Below, piece by piece: positions 56,828 to 64,000 of a DNA stretch of 64,000 nucleotides. The stretch is from Acidimicrobiaceae bacterium (GTDB taxonomy: Bacteria; Actinomycetota; Acidimicrobiia; Acidimicrobiales; Ilumatobacteraceae): NCBI GenBank assembly GCA_003569125.1, contig BGOG01000006.1, positions 19,239 to 83,238 on the forward strand, read 5' to 3'. The notes beneath the pieces were generated by a model that had not been told where the DNA came from, did no database searches, and saw only the letters and a program-made list of their open reading frames with translations. The stretch's first letter is position 1. The number at the start of each line of letters is the position of its first letter. The translations under genes and the position numbers were made by a program.

Positions 56828-58332
56828 TCGCTTCGAATGCCGAAGTACTCAACTTTCCAATTTTGACGTTGCTCGTCGTATTGCCCGTAATTGGTTCGCT
56901 TCTCGTGGCGCTGCTTAGTGGTTCTAGGCCAGAGTGGATAAAACTGACCGCTCTTGTTTCGAGCGTCTCAACCGCGGCGCTTTCATTGTGGCTGTTAGCA
57001 GTATTCAAATCTGGCGAGGCGGGCTTTCAATTTGTCTCGCAACATGTCTGGATCAGCCAATGGGGGATCTCGTGGCATCTGGGTGTGGACGGCATCTCAT
57101 TATTTTTGATCGTGCTCACGGGAATCTTGTTTCCGTTGGTAATCGTGGGTATTGATCCGCATCACAACGAGACCTCTTATTTCGCTTGGATGCTGTTGTT
57201 ACAAGCTGGGGTAATGGGCTCGTTCTTGTCGCTTGATTTGTTTTTATTCTTCGTGATGTTTGAAATTGTGCTGGTGCCGATGTATTTCTTGATCGGCGGT
57301 TGGGGTTACGACCAACGAGTTTATGCGGCGACGAAATTCTTTTTATACACAATGGCCGGCTCGGCGTTCATGCTCATCGGAATAATTACAACAGTTGCGC
57401 TCGCACATCGCGACCTGGGTGTGGTGACATTTGATCTCGTCAAAATCGCCGAAGGCGCAAAGTTCTCAACGAATACCGCCAGATGGCTATTTTTATCTTT
57501 CGCGATTGCCTTCGCCGTCAAGGTGCCGCTTTTTCCGTTTCACACTTGGCTACCCGATGCTCACACCCAAGCCCCAACTGGTGGCTCGGTAATTCTCGCT
57601 GGCGTGCTGCTCAAAATGGGAACGTATGGCTTTTTGCGTTTCGGAGTTTATTTATTTCCGCAGGCCGCGATGTGGGCGAGACCAGCGATATTTACTCTTG
57701 CCGTAATCGGAATCATCTACGGCGCAATCGCCGCAACGATGCAACGCGATCTAAAACGATTGGTTGCCTATTCTTCGGTTGCCCACCTCGGGTTCATCGT
57801 GCTTGGAACATTTGCCCTGAGTTCACAGGCTGTAACCGGTGCCGTAATGCAAATGGTAAATCATGGTGTCTCAACTGGTGCATTGTTTTTGCTCGTCGGA
57901 ATGATTTATGAACGGCGCCATACCCGCGAAATCTCTGAGTTGCGTGGCATTCAACATGTTGCGCCAATATTTGCCGGAGTATTCACCGTGGTCATGCTGT
58001 CGTCGGTTGGTCTGCCTGGTCTCAATGGCTTCGTCGGCGAGTTTTTAATTTTGATCGGATCATTTGGCCCGGCACGCTGGTGGGCAGTTGTTGCAACCGT
58101 CGGAGTCGTTCTCGCCGCACTTTATTTACTTTGGGCATATCAACGTGTTTTTCACGGTGAGCCGGACGAAGCCAATTCAACTTTCAAAGAAATCACCGTG
58201 CGCGAGGGCTTGTTGATGTCTGTTTTCGTGGCGATCATCGTCGTATCTGGTATTTATCCGAAACCGATTCTTGATCGCATCGAGCCAAGCGTGGCTGCAC
58301 TAATCCAGCACGTAGAAGGACAAACAAAGTGA
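56824..58332 (+). CDS. nuoM: NADH-quinone oxidoreductase subunit M
   Basis: NuoM is an antiporter-like proton-pumping subunit with about fourteen helices. The central glutamate of helix 5 is in FFVMFEIVLVPMYFLIGGWG, and the channel helices contain FAVKVPLFPFHTWLPDAHTQ followed by APTGGSVILAGVLLKMGTYG. GTG 56824 overlaps the nuoL stop (GTGA) and gives 502 residues. An in-frame start at 56797 would extend it by nine residues. Confidence 0.95.
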   Translation: MIASNAEVLNFPILTLLVVLPVIGSLLVALLSGSRPEWIKLTALVSSVSTAALSLWLLAVFKSGEAGFQFVSQHVWISQWGISWHLGVDGISLFLIVLTGILFPLVIVGIDPHHNETSYFAWMLLLQAGVMGSFLSLDLFLFFVMFEIVLVPMYFLIGGWGYDQRVYAATKFFLYTMAGSAFMLIGIITTVALAHRDLGVVTFDLVKIAEGAKFSTNTARWLFLSFAIAFAVKVPLFPFHTWLPDAHTQAPTGGSVILAGVLLKMGTYGFLRFGVYLFPQAAMWARPAIFTLAVIGIIYGAIAATMQRDLKRLVAYSSVAHLGFIVLGTFALSSQAVTGAVMQMVNHGVSTGALFLLVGMIYERRHTREISELRGIQHVAPIFAGVFTVVMLSSVGLPGLNGFVGEFLILIGSFGPARWWAVVATVGVVLAALYLLWAYQRVFHGEPDEANSTFKEITVREGLLMSVFVAIIVVSGIYPKPILDRIEPSVAALIQHVEGQTK

Positions 58333-59843
58333 ACGATCAAATACCCGAATTCGTTGGTCCGGCAATCGACTGGTTTTCGGTTTCACCGTTAATCGTTTTG
58401 CTGGGCGGCGCACTATTGCTGTTGCTTGTCGGGTCATTGACTCCGCAGTGGCGACGTGGGTGGTACGGACTGGTCAGTGCATTAACGGCAGGTGCAGCAA
58501 TTGTTCTGTCGATATTTTTGTGGCGTGATGTTTCAAGTTCGGGTGCAAAACTTCTCGTTGGTGGCGCCCTCGCTCTCGACCATTTCGCCTTGCTGGCGTC
58601 GATTGCAATTTGTTCGGCTGTATTACTCGTCAGCCTTGTAACCAGTGACTATCTTGCTGGAGAAAACTCCGACATGCCCGAGATTTATGCCCTGTATTTA
58701 ACTGCGGCAATCGGCGGCATCGTGATGGTCGCGGCAAACGACTTAATCGTTTTGTTTCTCGGATTAGAAACCCTTAGTTTGTCGCTTTATTTATTGGCGG
58801 CAAGCAATCGCAAACGCACCGAAAGCCAAGAAGCCGGGTTGAAATATTTCATTCTCGGTGGTTTTGCATCGGCGTTTTTCTTGTACGGCGTTGCACTTAC
58901 CTATGGTGCGACAGGAACAACTCGTTTAGTCGACATTAATTCGTCGCTGAATTCGTATATCACCGTGCCACGCAATGACACTTTGCTGCTCGTAGGTGTC
59001 GGTTTGATGCTTGTTGGTTTTGGTTTCAAGGTTTCTCTCGTGCCATTTCAAGCCTGGACCCCGGATGTCTATCAAGGTTCGCCAACTCCAGTTACGGGTT
59101 TCATGGCCTCAGCCGGAAAAGTCGCCGCGCTCGTTGCGCTGGTGCGAGTTTTCGTGACTGCGTTTCCGTCGCGGGCGGACGATTGGGGACCGGCAGTTTT
59201 CATATTGTCGGCGCTGACTCTTGTCATCGGATCGGTCGTTGCAGTCGTGCAAACAGATGTAAAGCGAATGCTTGCGTACTCGTCGATCAGCCACGCTGGT
59301 TTTATTCTCGTCGGTCTAGAAGTATCTTCACATCGATCTTCGCCCAATGTCGGTGACGGATTAACCGCAATCGCAGTTTATGTTGTGCTGTATGCGGCCT
59401 TGGTCGTGGGCACCTTCAGCGTTGTCACGGTTGTTGCCCAGAAATCCAGCGACGGAGCAGCATCACTCGATGCTTTCAAGGGCATTGGCAAAAATAATCC
59501 CGTGCTCGCGCTGGCGATGACAGTGTTGTTGTTGGCTCAAGCAGGCGTGCCATTAACCAGTGGATTCGTCGCCAAGTTCGGCGTGATTCAGGCGGCAATA
59601 AATGTTGGCAGCTACGAACTAGCGGTTGTTGCGATGGTTTGTGCGGTTATCGCGGCGTTTGTTTATTTGCGGATCATGGTCAGCATGTGGTTGAGCGATT
59701 CAACAAGTTCCGAATCGGCAAAAGTTCCGTTGTTCTCAACTATTGCGATTGCAATTGCCGTTGCCGTAACTCTAGTAATCGGTGTTCTGCCGAGCTTGTT
59801 GCTCGACCTGACTTCGAATTTCACTCAACTCGCCAGCAAATAA
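58329..59843 (+). CDS. nuoN: NADH-quinone oxidoreductase subunit N
   Basis: NuoN is the third antiporter-like subunit. Key parts are FLGLETLSLSLYLLAA with the helix-5 glutamate, KVSLVPFQAWTPDVYQGSPT, and VQTDVKRMLAYSSISHAGF. GTG 58329 overlaps the nuoM stop (GTGA). At 504 residues it is full length. It ends the nuo operon 11 nt before the convergent amidohydrolase gene. A run of eight T at 59861-59868 lacks a strong hairpin before it. Confidence 0.95.
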   Translation: MNDQIPEFVGPAIDWFSVSPLIVLLGGALLLLLVGSLTPQWRRGWYGLVSALTAGAAIVLSIFLWRDVSSSGAKLLVGGALALDHFALLASIAICSAVLLVSLVTSDYLAGENSDMPEIYALYLTAAIGGIVMVAANDLIVLFLGLETLSLSLYLLAASNRKRTESQEAGLKYFILGGFASAFFLYGVALTYGATGTTRLVDINSSLNSYITVPRNDTLLLVGVGLMLVGFGFKVSLVPFQAWTPDVYQGSPTPVTGFMASAGKVAALVALVRVFVTAFPSRADDWGPAVFILSALTLVIGSVVAVVQTDVKRMLAYSSISHAGFILVGLEVSSHRSSPNVGDGLTAIAVYVVLYAALVVGTFSVVTVVAQKSSDGAASLDAFKGIGKNNPVLALAMTVLLLAQAGVPLTSGFVAKFGVIQAAINVGSYELAVVAMVCAVIAAFVYLRIMVSMWLSDSTSSESAKVPLFSTIAIAIAVAVTLVIGVLPSLLLDLTSNFTQLASK

Positions 59844-59854
59844 GCTGCCAGCAA

Positions 59855-60568
59855 TTAATTTTTTTTAGCGGCTTCAATAAAGCCGTCAAAAAGTTTCTGC
59901 TGATCAGGTTCGGTACTCGCGTCATCTTCGGGGTGCCATTGCACGCCGACAATCCATTTTGCCGACGCATGTTCAACTGCCTCAACCGTATTATCCGCAG
60001 CACGACCCGTTACACGCAGGTCGTTTGCGACCTTGTCGAGCGCCTGATGATGAAACGAATGCGAACGCTTCGGCGAAGTCGTTTTCATTGCTCGGGCCAC
60101 CCGACTGTCGGCGGTCAGCACGATCTCGTGATATGTATTCCAATGTGTCTCACCATCGTCAAGAACTTCGCCTAAATCTTGATGCAAAGTTCCGCCGAGC
60201 GCAACGTTAAGTATTTGCATTCCGCGACATATAGCGAGGACGGGTTTATTTTGATCAATCGCAGCGCGGACTATCGACAACTCAAGCGCGTCGTGTTCGG
60301 CGCTGATTCCATAAATCTTGGTGCTTAGTTGTGCCTGACCATAAAGTGAGGGGTCAATGTCCCCGCCACCTTGAATTATTACACCGTCAAATCTTGATAC
60401 GAGTTCGTCAGCCGACTCGATACTTTGAGCGACCGGCGGCACTTGTAGCGCGACGCCCCCTGCGCGAGCAATCGCTTGGCTATAAAGGCGTCCAGTTGAA
60501 AACGAATCTCCACGAACGCCTTTTGCGTCGGTTGTTAACTTGCCGGGAAGCAAAATAAGTGGTGTCAT
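59855..60568 (-). CDS. Class I glutamine amidotransferase-like hydrolase (peptidase C26, PuuD-like)
   Basis: This 237-residue protein has the nucleophile loop LAICRGMQILNVALGGTLHQD (seen in part) with Cys in CRGMQ, the GGGDIDPSLYG motif upstream, and the His-Glu pair in VGVQWHPEDDAS. The family includes gamma-glutamyl-GABA hydrolases of putrescine breakdown. Without other puu genes the substrate is uncertain. It follows ilvA by 5 nt on the minus strand, so the two are likely co-transcribed. Confidence 0.85.
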   Translation of the reverse strand: MTPLILLPGKLTTDAKGVRGDSFSTGRLYSQAIARAGGVALQVPPVAQSIESADELVSRFDGVIIQGGGDIDPSLYGQAQLSTKIYGISAEHDALELSIVRAAIDQNKPVLAICRGMQILNVALGGTLHQDLGEVLDDGETHWNTYHEIVLTADSRVARAMKTTSPKRSHSFHHQALDKVANDLRVTGRAADNTVEAVEHASAKWIVGVQWHPEDDASTEPDQQKLFDGFIEAAKKN

Positions 60569-60573
60569 CGCTT

Positions 60574-61788
60574 TTAATTAGTAACTTGCGAAACATCAAA
60601 GCCAGCGGTTTTTGCGTTTGTGATGATCTCTACCGTGTGGTCGTGACCACGAACTTCGAGAACAACTTGAACGCCAGTTTCACGCACCTTAAGGTTCAAA
60701 CCTTCGCGCACATGACTAACTTCGATCAAATTTGCGCCTGACTTCGCGATCACATCCAAAAAATTCGCCAAGGCACCCGGGCGGTCTGGCACTCGAACGA
60801 ACAAAAGTGCGCGACGGCCAGCCTTGGTTTCATGTCGTCGAATCAAGTTTGGAATCAAACCCATGTCGACATTGCCGCCAGACAACACAACGCAGGTCGA
60901 ACCTTTTTTTGCAGGCTTGACACACGATGTGAGAAGCGCCGAAACGCCTACTGCCCCGCCGCCCTCAACATACATTTTTGATCGTTCCAACAAAATCATC
61001 ATCGCATTGGCGACACTGTCCTCGTCGACATCGACAAGCTCGTCAACCCATGATTCAATTAGTGGTCGTGTCACGGTGCCAGGTTGTTTGACCGCGATAC
61101 CGTCGGCCAGTGTTGCGATTGCACCACTTGGCGCGCTGCCATATATGTATGGCGCACAGGATGAAACTTGAACGCCAATAATTTTAATATCAGGTCGTTG
61201 TTGTTTTATCGCCAACGCCACGCCAGAAAGCAACCCGCCACCGCCGAGCGGAACGATCACCTGCGCCAAATCCGAGATATCTTCAAGCAGTTCAAGACCA
61301 AGCGTGCCTTGACCCGCTACCACGTCGACATCGTCATACGGATGACAAAAAGCCATGCCAGTTTCAAGGGCTCGTGCTTTGGCGGCGGCGACCGCAGTGT
61401 CGACACTTTCACCGCCATCCCGAACAATGCCGCCGTATCCTTTGCACGCACTGATTTTTGACAGCGACGCCCCGAGTGGAATAAAAATTTCAGCCTTCAC
61501 CCCGAAATGCTTTGCAGCAAATGCGAGTCCTTGTGCGTGGTTGCCGGCACTACCCGCTACGACGCCATTGTTTGCAAGATCTCCGAGATGGTGCAACTTG
61601 TTTATCGCGCCACGAATTTTGAACGCCCCGGTTCGTTGCAAGTTCTCGGCCTTCAAAATAATTTTTCCACCGAATTCATTTGACAAATATGCCGAGGGTG
61701 TAACCGGGGTGTGTTCAACTACTGTTCGCCCAACTTCTCGCGCCGCATGAATAGCGTTTAAGTCAATACCTAGATTGCTATTAGTCAT
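60574..61788 (-). CDS. ilvA: Threonine ammonia-lyase with C-terminal ACT domain
   Basis: This 404-residue PLP enzyme deaminates threonine to 2-oxobutyrate, the entry to isoleucine synthesis. The PLP lysine is in ENLQRTGAFKIRGAINKL, the substrate loop is GSAGNHAQGLAFAA, and the phosphate-binding glycines are in VPLGGGGLLSGVALAI. A short C-terminal ACT-like domain (RVPDRPGALANFLDVIAKSGAN, seen in part) follows. This short-regulator form is usual in actinobacteria and resembles TdcB plus ACT. A TAGCGT hexamer about 18 nt before the ATG may be its promoter. Confidence 0.92.
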   Translation of the reverse strand: MTNSNLGIDLNAIHAAREVGRTVVEHTPVTPSAYLSNEFGGKIILKAENLQRTGAFKIRGAINKLHHLGDLANNGVVAGSAGNHAQGLAFAAKHFGVKAEIFIPLGASLSKISACKGYGGIVRDGGESVDTAVAAAKARALETGMAFCHPYDDVDVVAGQGTLGLELLEDISDLAQVIVPLGGGGLLSGVALAIKQQRPDIKIIGVQVSSCAPYIYGSAPSGAIATLADGIAVKQPGTVTRPLIESWVDELVDVDEDSVANAMMILLERSKMYVEGGGAVGVSALLTSCVKPAKKGSTCVVLSGGNVDMGLIPNLIRRHETKAGRRALLFVRVPDRPGALANFLDVIAKSGANLIEVSHVREGLNLKVRETGVQVVLEVRGHDHTVEIITNAKTAGFDVSQVTN

Positions 61789-61837
61789 TGAAAGCCACGG
61801 TCTTACGCTAGACGGGTTAGTGATTGTTCATTGAGGA

Positions 61838-61843
61838 TAAGGT
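61838..61843 (+). promoter_or_regulatory. Predicted -10 (TAAGGT), leaderless glycosyltransferase transcript
   Basis: TAAGGT is followed by 8 nt and then ATG 61852, and no good Shine-Dalgarno sequence is present. This supports ATG 61852 rather than the upstream TTG. Confidence 0.42.
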
Positions 61844-61851
61844 TATTTGGT

Positions 61852-62868
61852 ATGGAAAAGCACGAAGACAATCAATATATTGCGTCTGTCTCGGTGGTGA
61901 TCCCGGTTTATCAGGGCGAGAAAACTATCTCTAATTTGGTCAATGAACTAGCCCTCTATGTCGCTCCATCGACTTCACCCGCAGGCATCAAGTATGTGAT
62001 CAGTGAAGTTCTTTTGGTTCATGACTCTGGTCCAGATGATTCGGCAAAAATAATTAATGACCTGAGCACGAATCATGAGTGGGTTCGGCCAGTTTGGTTA
62101 TCGCGAAACTTCGGGCAACACGCTGCAACTTTGGCCGGAATGTCGACGAGCGTCTCTGATTGGATAGTTACTCTCGACGAAGATGGCCAACATGATCCGA
62201 AAGAAATCGCCACACTTCTTGATACTGCTGTTGCAGAAAATTCTCAACTCGTTTACGGCAAGTTCGCTGGCGGTGCACTGCATTCTTGGTGGAGAAATTT
62301 TTTTTCGTCACTCGCCAAATGGTTTTACACCAAACTTCTTTCTCCGCAAGATGGAGAATTTTTCAGCAGTTTCAGGTTGATGACTGGCGAAATAGGTAGG
62401 AGCGTTGGAGCGTACGCGGGTTCGGGTGTTTACTTAGATGTTGCCTTGACTTGGGTTGTTGACCGGTCAGTAGCCTGCGAGATCGCGCCGCGAGTCGAAT
62501 ACCCGCGCCAAACTGGGTTCACCTTTCGTCGATTGCTGGGTCATTTCTTGAGACTGGTTTTGAGTTCCGGCACTCGTCCACTTCGACTTGTGAGTTTGAT
62601 TGGTTTCTCTTCGTTTTTCGTTGGAGTTGTTTACGCGGCGTATGCAATTTACGGCAAGATCGCCCATGGGTATCCGGTTGAAGGATGGACGACCGTGATC
62701 ATTTTCGTTTCAATGGGTAGTGGCGCGATCTTATTTTCATTAGGAATCTTGGCCGAATATCTCGGTGTTGTCGTTCGTAATGCGATTGGTAGGCCGCTTT
62801 ACTTGATTCGTTCGAGCCCTTTCAATGATGCGCTTTCGCGAACGAGAAAAAGTAAACCATCAAACTGA
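61852..62868 (+). CDS. Family 2 membrane glycosyltransferase (DPM1/ArnC-like)
   Basis: This protein of about 338 residues has an N-terminal GT-A domain (SVVIPVYQGEKTISNLV, LSRNFGQHAATLAGM and the metal site VTLDEDGQHDPKEI) and two C-terminal membrane helices (VSLIGFSSFFVGVVYAAYAIYG, seen in part, and TTVIIFVSMGSGAILFSLGIL). Enzymes of this type transfer sugars to polyprenyl phosphate for surface glycan assembly, or make glucosyl lipids. The stop codon overlaps the epimerase start (TGATG), so the two work together. The sugar is unknown. Confidence 0.88.
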   Translation: MEKHEDNQYIASVSVVIPVYQGEKTISNLVNELALYVAPSTSPAGIKYVISEVLLVHDSGPDDSAKIINDLSTNHEWVRPVWLSRNFGQHAATLAGMSTSVSDWIVTLDEDGQHDPKEIATLLDTAVAENSQLVYGKFAGGALHSWWRNFFSSLAKWFYTKLLSPQDGEFFSSFRLMTGEIGRSVGAYAGSGVYLDVALTWVVDRSVACEIAPRVEYPRQTGFTFRRLLGHFLRLVLSSGTRPLRLVSLIGFSSFFVGVVYAAYAIYGKIAHGYPVEGWTTVIIFVSMGSGAILFSLGILAEYLGVVVRNAIGRPLYLIRSSPFNDALSRTRKSKPSN

Positions 62869-63723
62869 TGAAAGTTTGGGTAATCGGTCGCGGTGGGTTG
62901 CTCGGCAATAGCGTCGAAAAACAGTGCAGATATTTTGCCGAAATATTTTCTCCGTCAGAAAAATTTGCATGGTCTGACAGTGCCCGACTTGATAATCAAA
63001 TTACCGAGAGTTGCAGGCAGTTTTCGCAAGTTGTTGTAGACAGCGAGTGGGCGATTTTTTGGTGTGCTGGAAAAGGAACACTGTCAAGCACGATCGAACA
63101 AATGGCCGCAGGAAACGAAAGTTTTTCAAGAATTCTTAAAATCGGTCGAGCAGAATTTCAGCCCTAAGTCATTGCAAAACGGGCTTATTTTTCATGCTTC
63201 GTCTGCCGGCGGAGTTTACGCAGGCAGTGAAAATCAGCCATTCACAGAACTAACCGTGCCAAAACCTACGACAGCGTATGGCGCAGCAAAACTGAAGCAG
63301 GAAGATTGCTTGCGAGAGTTTTCGAGCCGACTAGATATACGAATAGTCATCGGCCGAATCTCCAATCTTTATGGCGCTAATCAAGATTTGTCAAAAAACC
63401 AAGGGTTAATCTCGACGATTTGCTCATCGATACTTCGTCGACAGCCAATAAATCTATTTGTACCGCTAGAGACGTCGCGTAACTACATATATGTTGGCGA
63501 TGCGTCGCGAATCATCGTTGATGCGGCCAAAATTGCCGTGAAAGATTCTGGTGCGACTCGTCAGTTCTTGAAACTGGTCGTGGCTGATGAAAACTTGACG
63601 ATCGGAAACATACTCAATGTTGCCAAGAATGTTTTTCGTATCAAACCATTGATAACCGCGTCAAGTAATGCGAAAATTAACAAACAGCCAAGAAGTATCA
63701 TCTTCAAATCGGTTTCACTTTAG
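62868..63723 (+). CDS. NAD-dependent epimerase/dehydratase family protein (frame broken once)
   Basis: The N-terminus has the NAD loop VIGRGGLLGNS. The catalytic pair of the extended SDR family is in TAYGAAKLKQE (Tyr-x3-Lys), with an upstream ASSAGGVYAG that fits the Ser site. Family members interconvert or reduce nucleotide sugars. The frame breaks at 63115-63120; removing one A gives NEVFQEFLKSVEQNFSPKS and restores a protein of about 284 residues. It starts on the glycosyltransferase stop codon, so it probably supplies or alters the sugar donor. The substrate is unknown. Confidence 0.8.
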
Positions 63724-63851
63724 ACGCTGACTCGTTTTGTAAAACTCGAATTAGTGTCGGGATCAAACGAGTAATGACCGATTTGCATACTGATTATCTG
63801 CGCAACGGCTCGCAAAGGTCAAATTAATCGTGTTTTAGTCGAGCTTCAAGA

Positions 63852-64000
63852 TTATGACTTCAGTGTTTCAAAGGCGGTCCTTGCGTAAGGTTCCCATGTT
63901 GCGGGCATCTGTTTTGACTTATCAACAACAAACCATGCAATGTTCATCTGCTTCATGTATTCAGCAGTTTCGTTATTTGGCTGCCAACCAAACTGATGAC
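63852..64000 (-). CDS. C-terminal fragment of a protein truncated by the right edge
   Basis: An open minus-strand frame runs in from the right edge and ends at TAA (63852-63854). It contains HQFGWQPNNETAEYMKQM, then NIAWFVVDKSKQMPATWEPY and ends FETLKS. The codon pattern and aromatic-rich content suggest real coding. The end resembles the C-termini of large membrane glycosyltransferase or polysaccharide proteins, but about 48 residues do not allow an assignment. The 128 nt between it and the epimerase show no obvious feature. Confidence 0.55.
   Translation of the reverse strand, partial: HQFGWQPNNETAEYMKQMNIAWFVVDKSKQMPATWEPYARTAFETLKS

Noticed and set aside
59861..59868. T8 run after nuoN as an intrinsic terminator
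   Set aside because: The preceding GCTG/CAGC arms are separated by one base and cannot form a hairpin, so no terminator was called.

Overview
The window looks like chromosomal DNA of a free-living, aerobic actinobacterium of moderate GC content, most plausibly a planktonic member of class Acidimicrobiia. This placement is inferred from gene content: mycothiol glycosyltransferase MshA next to a YbjN-type gene, a GlnR-like orphan regulator beside GlnA2-type and type-II glutamine synthetases, an RsiG-like anti-sigma candidate, an ethylmalonyl-CoA mutase, and a complete nuoA-N operon downstream of a b6-type menaquinol oxidoreductase. I ran no database search. There are no insertion sequences, phage genes or CRISPR arrays.

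Layout. 1-5.7 kb: NfeD/ClpP-class membrane protease (cut by the left edge), a receiver-only response regulator, an asd / methyltransferase / lysC cluster and a membrane-anchored cyclophilin. 5.7-13.2 kb: polysaccharide deacetylase, tyrosine phosphatase, 3-hydroxyacyl-CoA dehydrogenase, Aat, ethylmalonyl-CoA mutase, LysM protein, glycerate kinase and LytR_C protein. 13.3-17.8 kb: tRNA-Thr, rlmB-ispF-ispD, a Crp/Fnr regulator, a dienelactone hydrolase and an HTH protein. 17.7-25.2 kb: CopA, then the nitrogen block glnR-like/glnA2/glnII, then nadE. 25-31.6 kb: MFS transporter, histidine phosphatase, a MoaD-like carrier, the RsiG-like protein, mshA, ybjN, proC, and a SAM hydrolase (DUF62) gene behind a structured leader. 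32-37 kb: rex and a small surface-glycan-like cluster. 37-59.8 kb: geranylgeranyl reductase, cytochrome c, a split cytochrome b6-type complex with a ferredoxin-like subunit, and nuoA to nuoN. 59.9-64 kb: C26 amidohydrolase, threonine dehydratase, a membrane glycosyltransferase, an epimerase and a truncated gene.

The 37-60 kb block forms one respiratory chain. Complex I would reduce menaquinone, whose side chain the geranylgeranyl reductase may modify. The b6-type complex (cytochrome b6 with an apparent heme-ci cysteine, subunit IV, Rieske protein, diheme cytochrome c, 2x[4Fe-4S] protein) would pass electrons to cytochrome c. Rex, encoded nearby, could tie expression to NADH/NAD+.

Two themes run through the window. 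First, thirteen single-base frame breaks, mostly one base missing from an A or T run, interrupt otherwise intact genes (asd, lysC, the LysM gene, ecm six times, mshA twice, nuoL, the epimerase). Several of these genes are normally indispensable, so uncorrected sequence error is the likeliest cause. Second, many genes lack a Shine-Dalgarno sequence and instead carry a TANNNT hexamer 6-9 nt before the start codon, which predicts leaderless transcripts. The most novel-looking items are the leader before the SAM hydrolase, with an 8-bp pseudoknot and alternative pairing; the N-terminal peptide shared by two respiratory subunits; the ferredoxin-containing b6-type complex; and the RsiG-like protein with a duplicated c-di-GMP-binding signature.
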